A stretch of 64,000 nt of DNA from Mugil cephalus (taxonomy: Eukaryota; Chordata; Actinopteri; Mugiliformes; Mugilidae): assembly GCF_022458985.1 (NCBI RefSeq), contig NC_061781.1:16585001-16649000 (forward strand). Reading direction: 5' to 3'. The notes under the pieces are model-generated. The model searched no databases. It saw nothing but the letters and a program-made list of their open reading frames with translations, and had not been told where the DNA came from. Of this stretch, positions 62,696 through 64,000 are shown in pieces; position 1 is the stretch's first letter, and each line of letters starts with the position of its first letter. Position numbers and translations under genes: made by a program.

Positions 62696-64000
62696 CCTTG
62701 GGTAGTTTCTGTTTCATTTTATCTTGTGCTGTCAAATACTTGCACGCTTCCAAATTTCCTCATTTCTGCACAAACATTAATCAAACCAAGAGTGGATTTT
62801 CAGACCTGACGGTAGACACAGAGAACCCAGTCATACAAACGGAACTGAAATATTATGCTTCGGTTGGTTGGTTTGGCTGTGAGGTGCAAAAGTACGTGCA
62901 CCTCTAGGATTACATTAATGTCAAGGCCAAGTTAGAGTCCATCTGTTCAGGAGTGTTTTCAAACAGTGTTATGAGACCTGAGTCTTGTTCAGTGACCAGT
63001 TTTCTTTAAGGAATTTTTCACGGTTTGGTCTTAACAAAACAAGGAGCTTTCTGAAGAGTGGATAGATGAAACCAAAATAGAATAAGAGACTCAAGTCTGG
63101 AGATTAACCACTGCATTGCTGATGGCACTGTTCTTGTTTGGGTGTGTCTGCTGCACCTTAGCCAGTACAAATTCAGAATTATACAAGCAATTTCTAAAAG
63201 AAAACGTAAGGACTTCTGTCTGAGCTGACTCTCAGAAAAACATCGACCACAAGCACACAAGTCATTCTACAAATGTACAGTAAAAGAAGTACAAAAAAAA
63301 AGTTTCCGTTCAACCAAGTCAAAGTCCTGACCTAAATACGACAGCAAGTTGTTCATGTGAGGAAACCAACCAAACACCACCTCAGACCTCAGAAGTTACC
63401 TGAGATGTTTAGCTGCTGTTTATTGCTGCACAACGGTGTCACACCAGACATTGAACTGAAGGGTTCTTTAACGTTTGTAGCTCACAGATAAGAACAAATG
63501 AATTATGTGAGAATAAGGGTTTGTACATTTATGATCAGAGCTGTACTTGTGCAGTAAAAGTCAGCTCTTGTTTAGCTAGTAATATTATTTCCATGTGAAG
63601 CTGGGAAATGTAGGAAATGTTCGATCTGTATTAGCATTCTGCCTTCATGGCAGTGCGGGATATTTCTTCATCTATTAAGCAGATAAAATGTTTGGAGTTT
63701 CCAACTCTGGTATTTGTATTTGGAAACCGTTGCTCAGACTTACACCATGAAATCATAGGGGCGGTCACTGCAAGATGGTACAAAAATACCACAACATCTA
63801 CATCCCAGTCTATTATTAAGACTTTACCAGAGTATATACAGAGGCGTCACCATATGAAGAAAAACATCTGAGCAGTTATGCAAAAGCCTTTCAAAAATGA
63901 AACCAAGACTGAATTGCAGCACAGCGATGTGAGGAAAGAAATGTGGACAGCGAGAGGAAATGATTTGCACCATCATGTCGCCAGAAGTGTTCATCTTCAA

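Larger units (their letters stand above)
61359..64000. other. Downstream of the Ig exons; intron or flank
   Basis: Holds a SINE (61898-62279) and a duplicated block (62012-62232 and 62471-62695). I find no further exon of the Ig gene and no other gene. The open frames at 62460-62753 (-) and 63647-63871 (+) match no family. Confidence 0.4.

Noticed and set aside
1-64000. A new multi-gene biological system
   Set aside because: The recognised genes are well-known vertebrate families in conserved order. Nothing suggests that they or the open frames between them form a joint system.

Overview
The window is vertebrate nuclear DNA, most probably from a ray-finned (teleost) fish. Genes have short introns with GT-AG boundaries. 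The gaps are AT-rich and carry typical fish repeat families: hAT-like and Tc1-like relics, small terminal-inverted-repeat elements, CR1/L2-type LINE ends, a tRNA-derived SINE, and many CA and other microsatellites. The species cannot be named from the sequence.

Layout. 1-8422 has no recognisable coding exon and holds repeats; it is probably 5' non-coding or intronic sequence of the next gene. 8862-16823 (+) is bcl9, the Wnt/beta-catenin co-activator, rebuilt here as 8 coding exons giving 1413 residues, with a 3' UTR to about 18.1 kb. 19531-22978 (-) is acp6, a histidine acid phosphatase that hydrolyses lysophosphatidic acid, rebuilt as 10 coding exons giving 423 residues; it is convergent with bcl9 and has a separate 5' UTR exon near 23.83 kb. 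27109-28245 (-) is gja5, a Cx40-type connexin with one coding exon. 28.3-53.7 kb is a 25 kb interval without a recognised gene between two divergently transcribed connexins. 53751-55043 (+) is gja8, the lens connexin Cx50, also with one coding exon. From 60261 (+) two exons encode a signal peptide and an Ig V-type domain of an unassigned receptor whose remaining exons were not found.

The order and strands bcl9(+) acp6(-) gja5(-) gja8(+) match human 1q21.1 as I know it, so this is an old conserved block. The genes do not form a pathway: a nuclear Wnt co-activator, a lipid phosphatase and two gap-junction subunits. The two connexins are related, presumably by an old duplication, and may share control sequences between them.

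No new biological system was found. The most interesting items are structural: a LINE with a 5' inversion that looks like twin priming, a small transposon nested in a Tc1 relic with a visible target duplication and a second copy 7 kb away, a perfect 25-nt hairpin, a local duplication lying inside a SINE, a short interstitial telomeric repeat, a bcl9 exon of the BCL9L type that I do not recall in human BCL9, and an open in-frame extension upstream of the usual bcl9 start.
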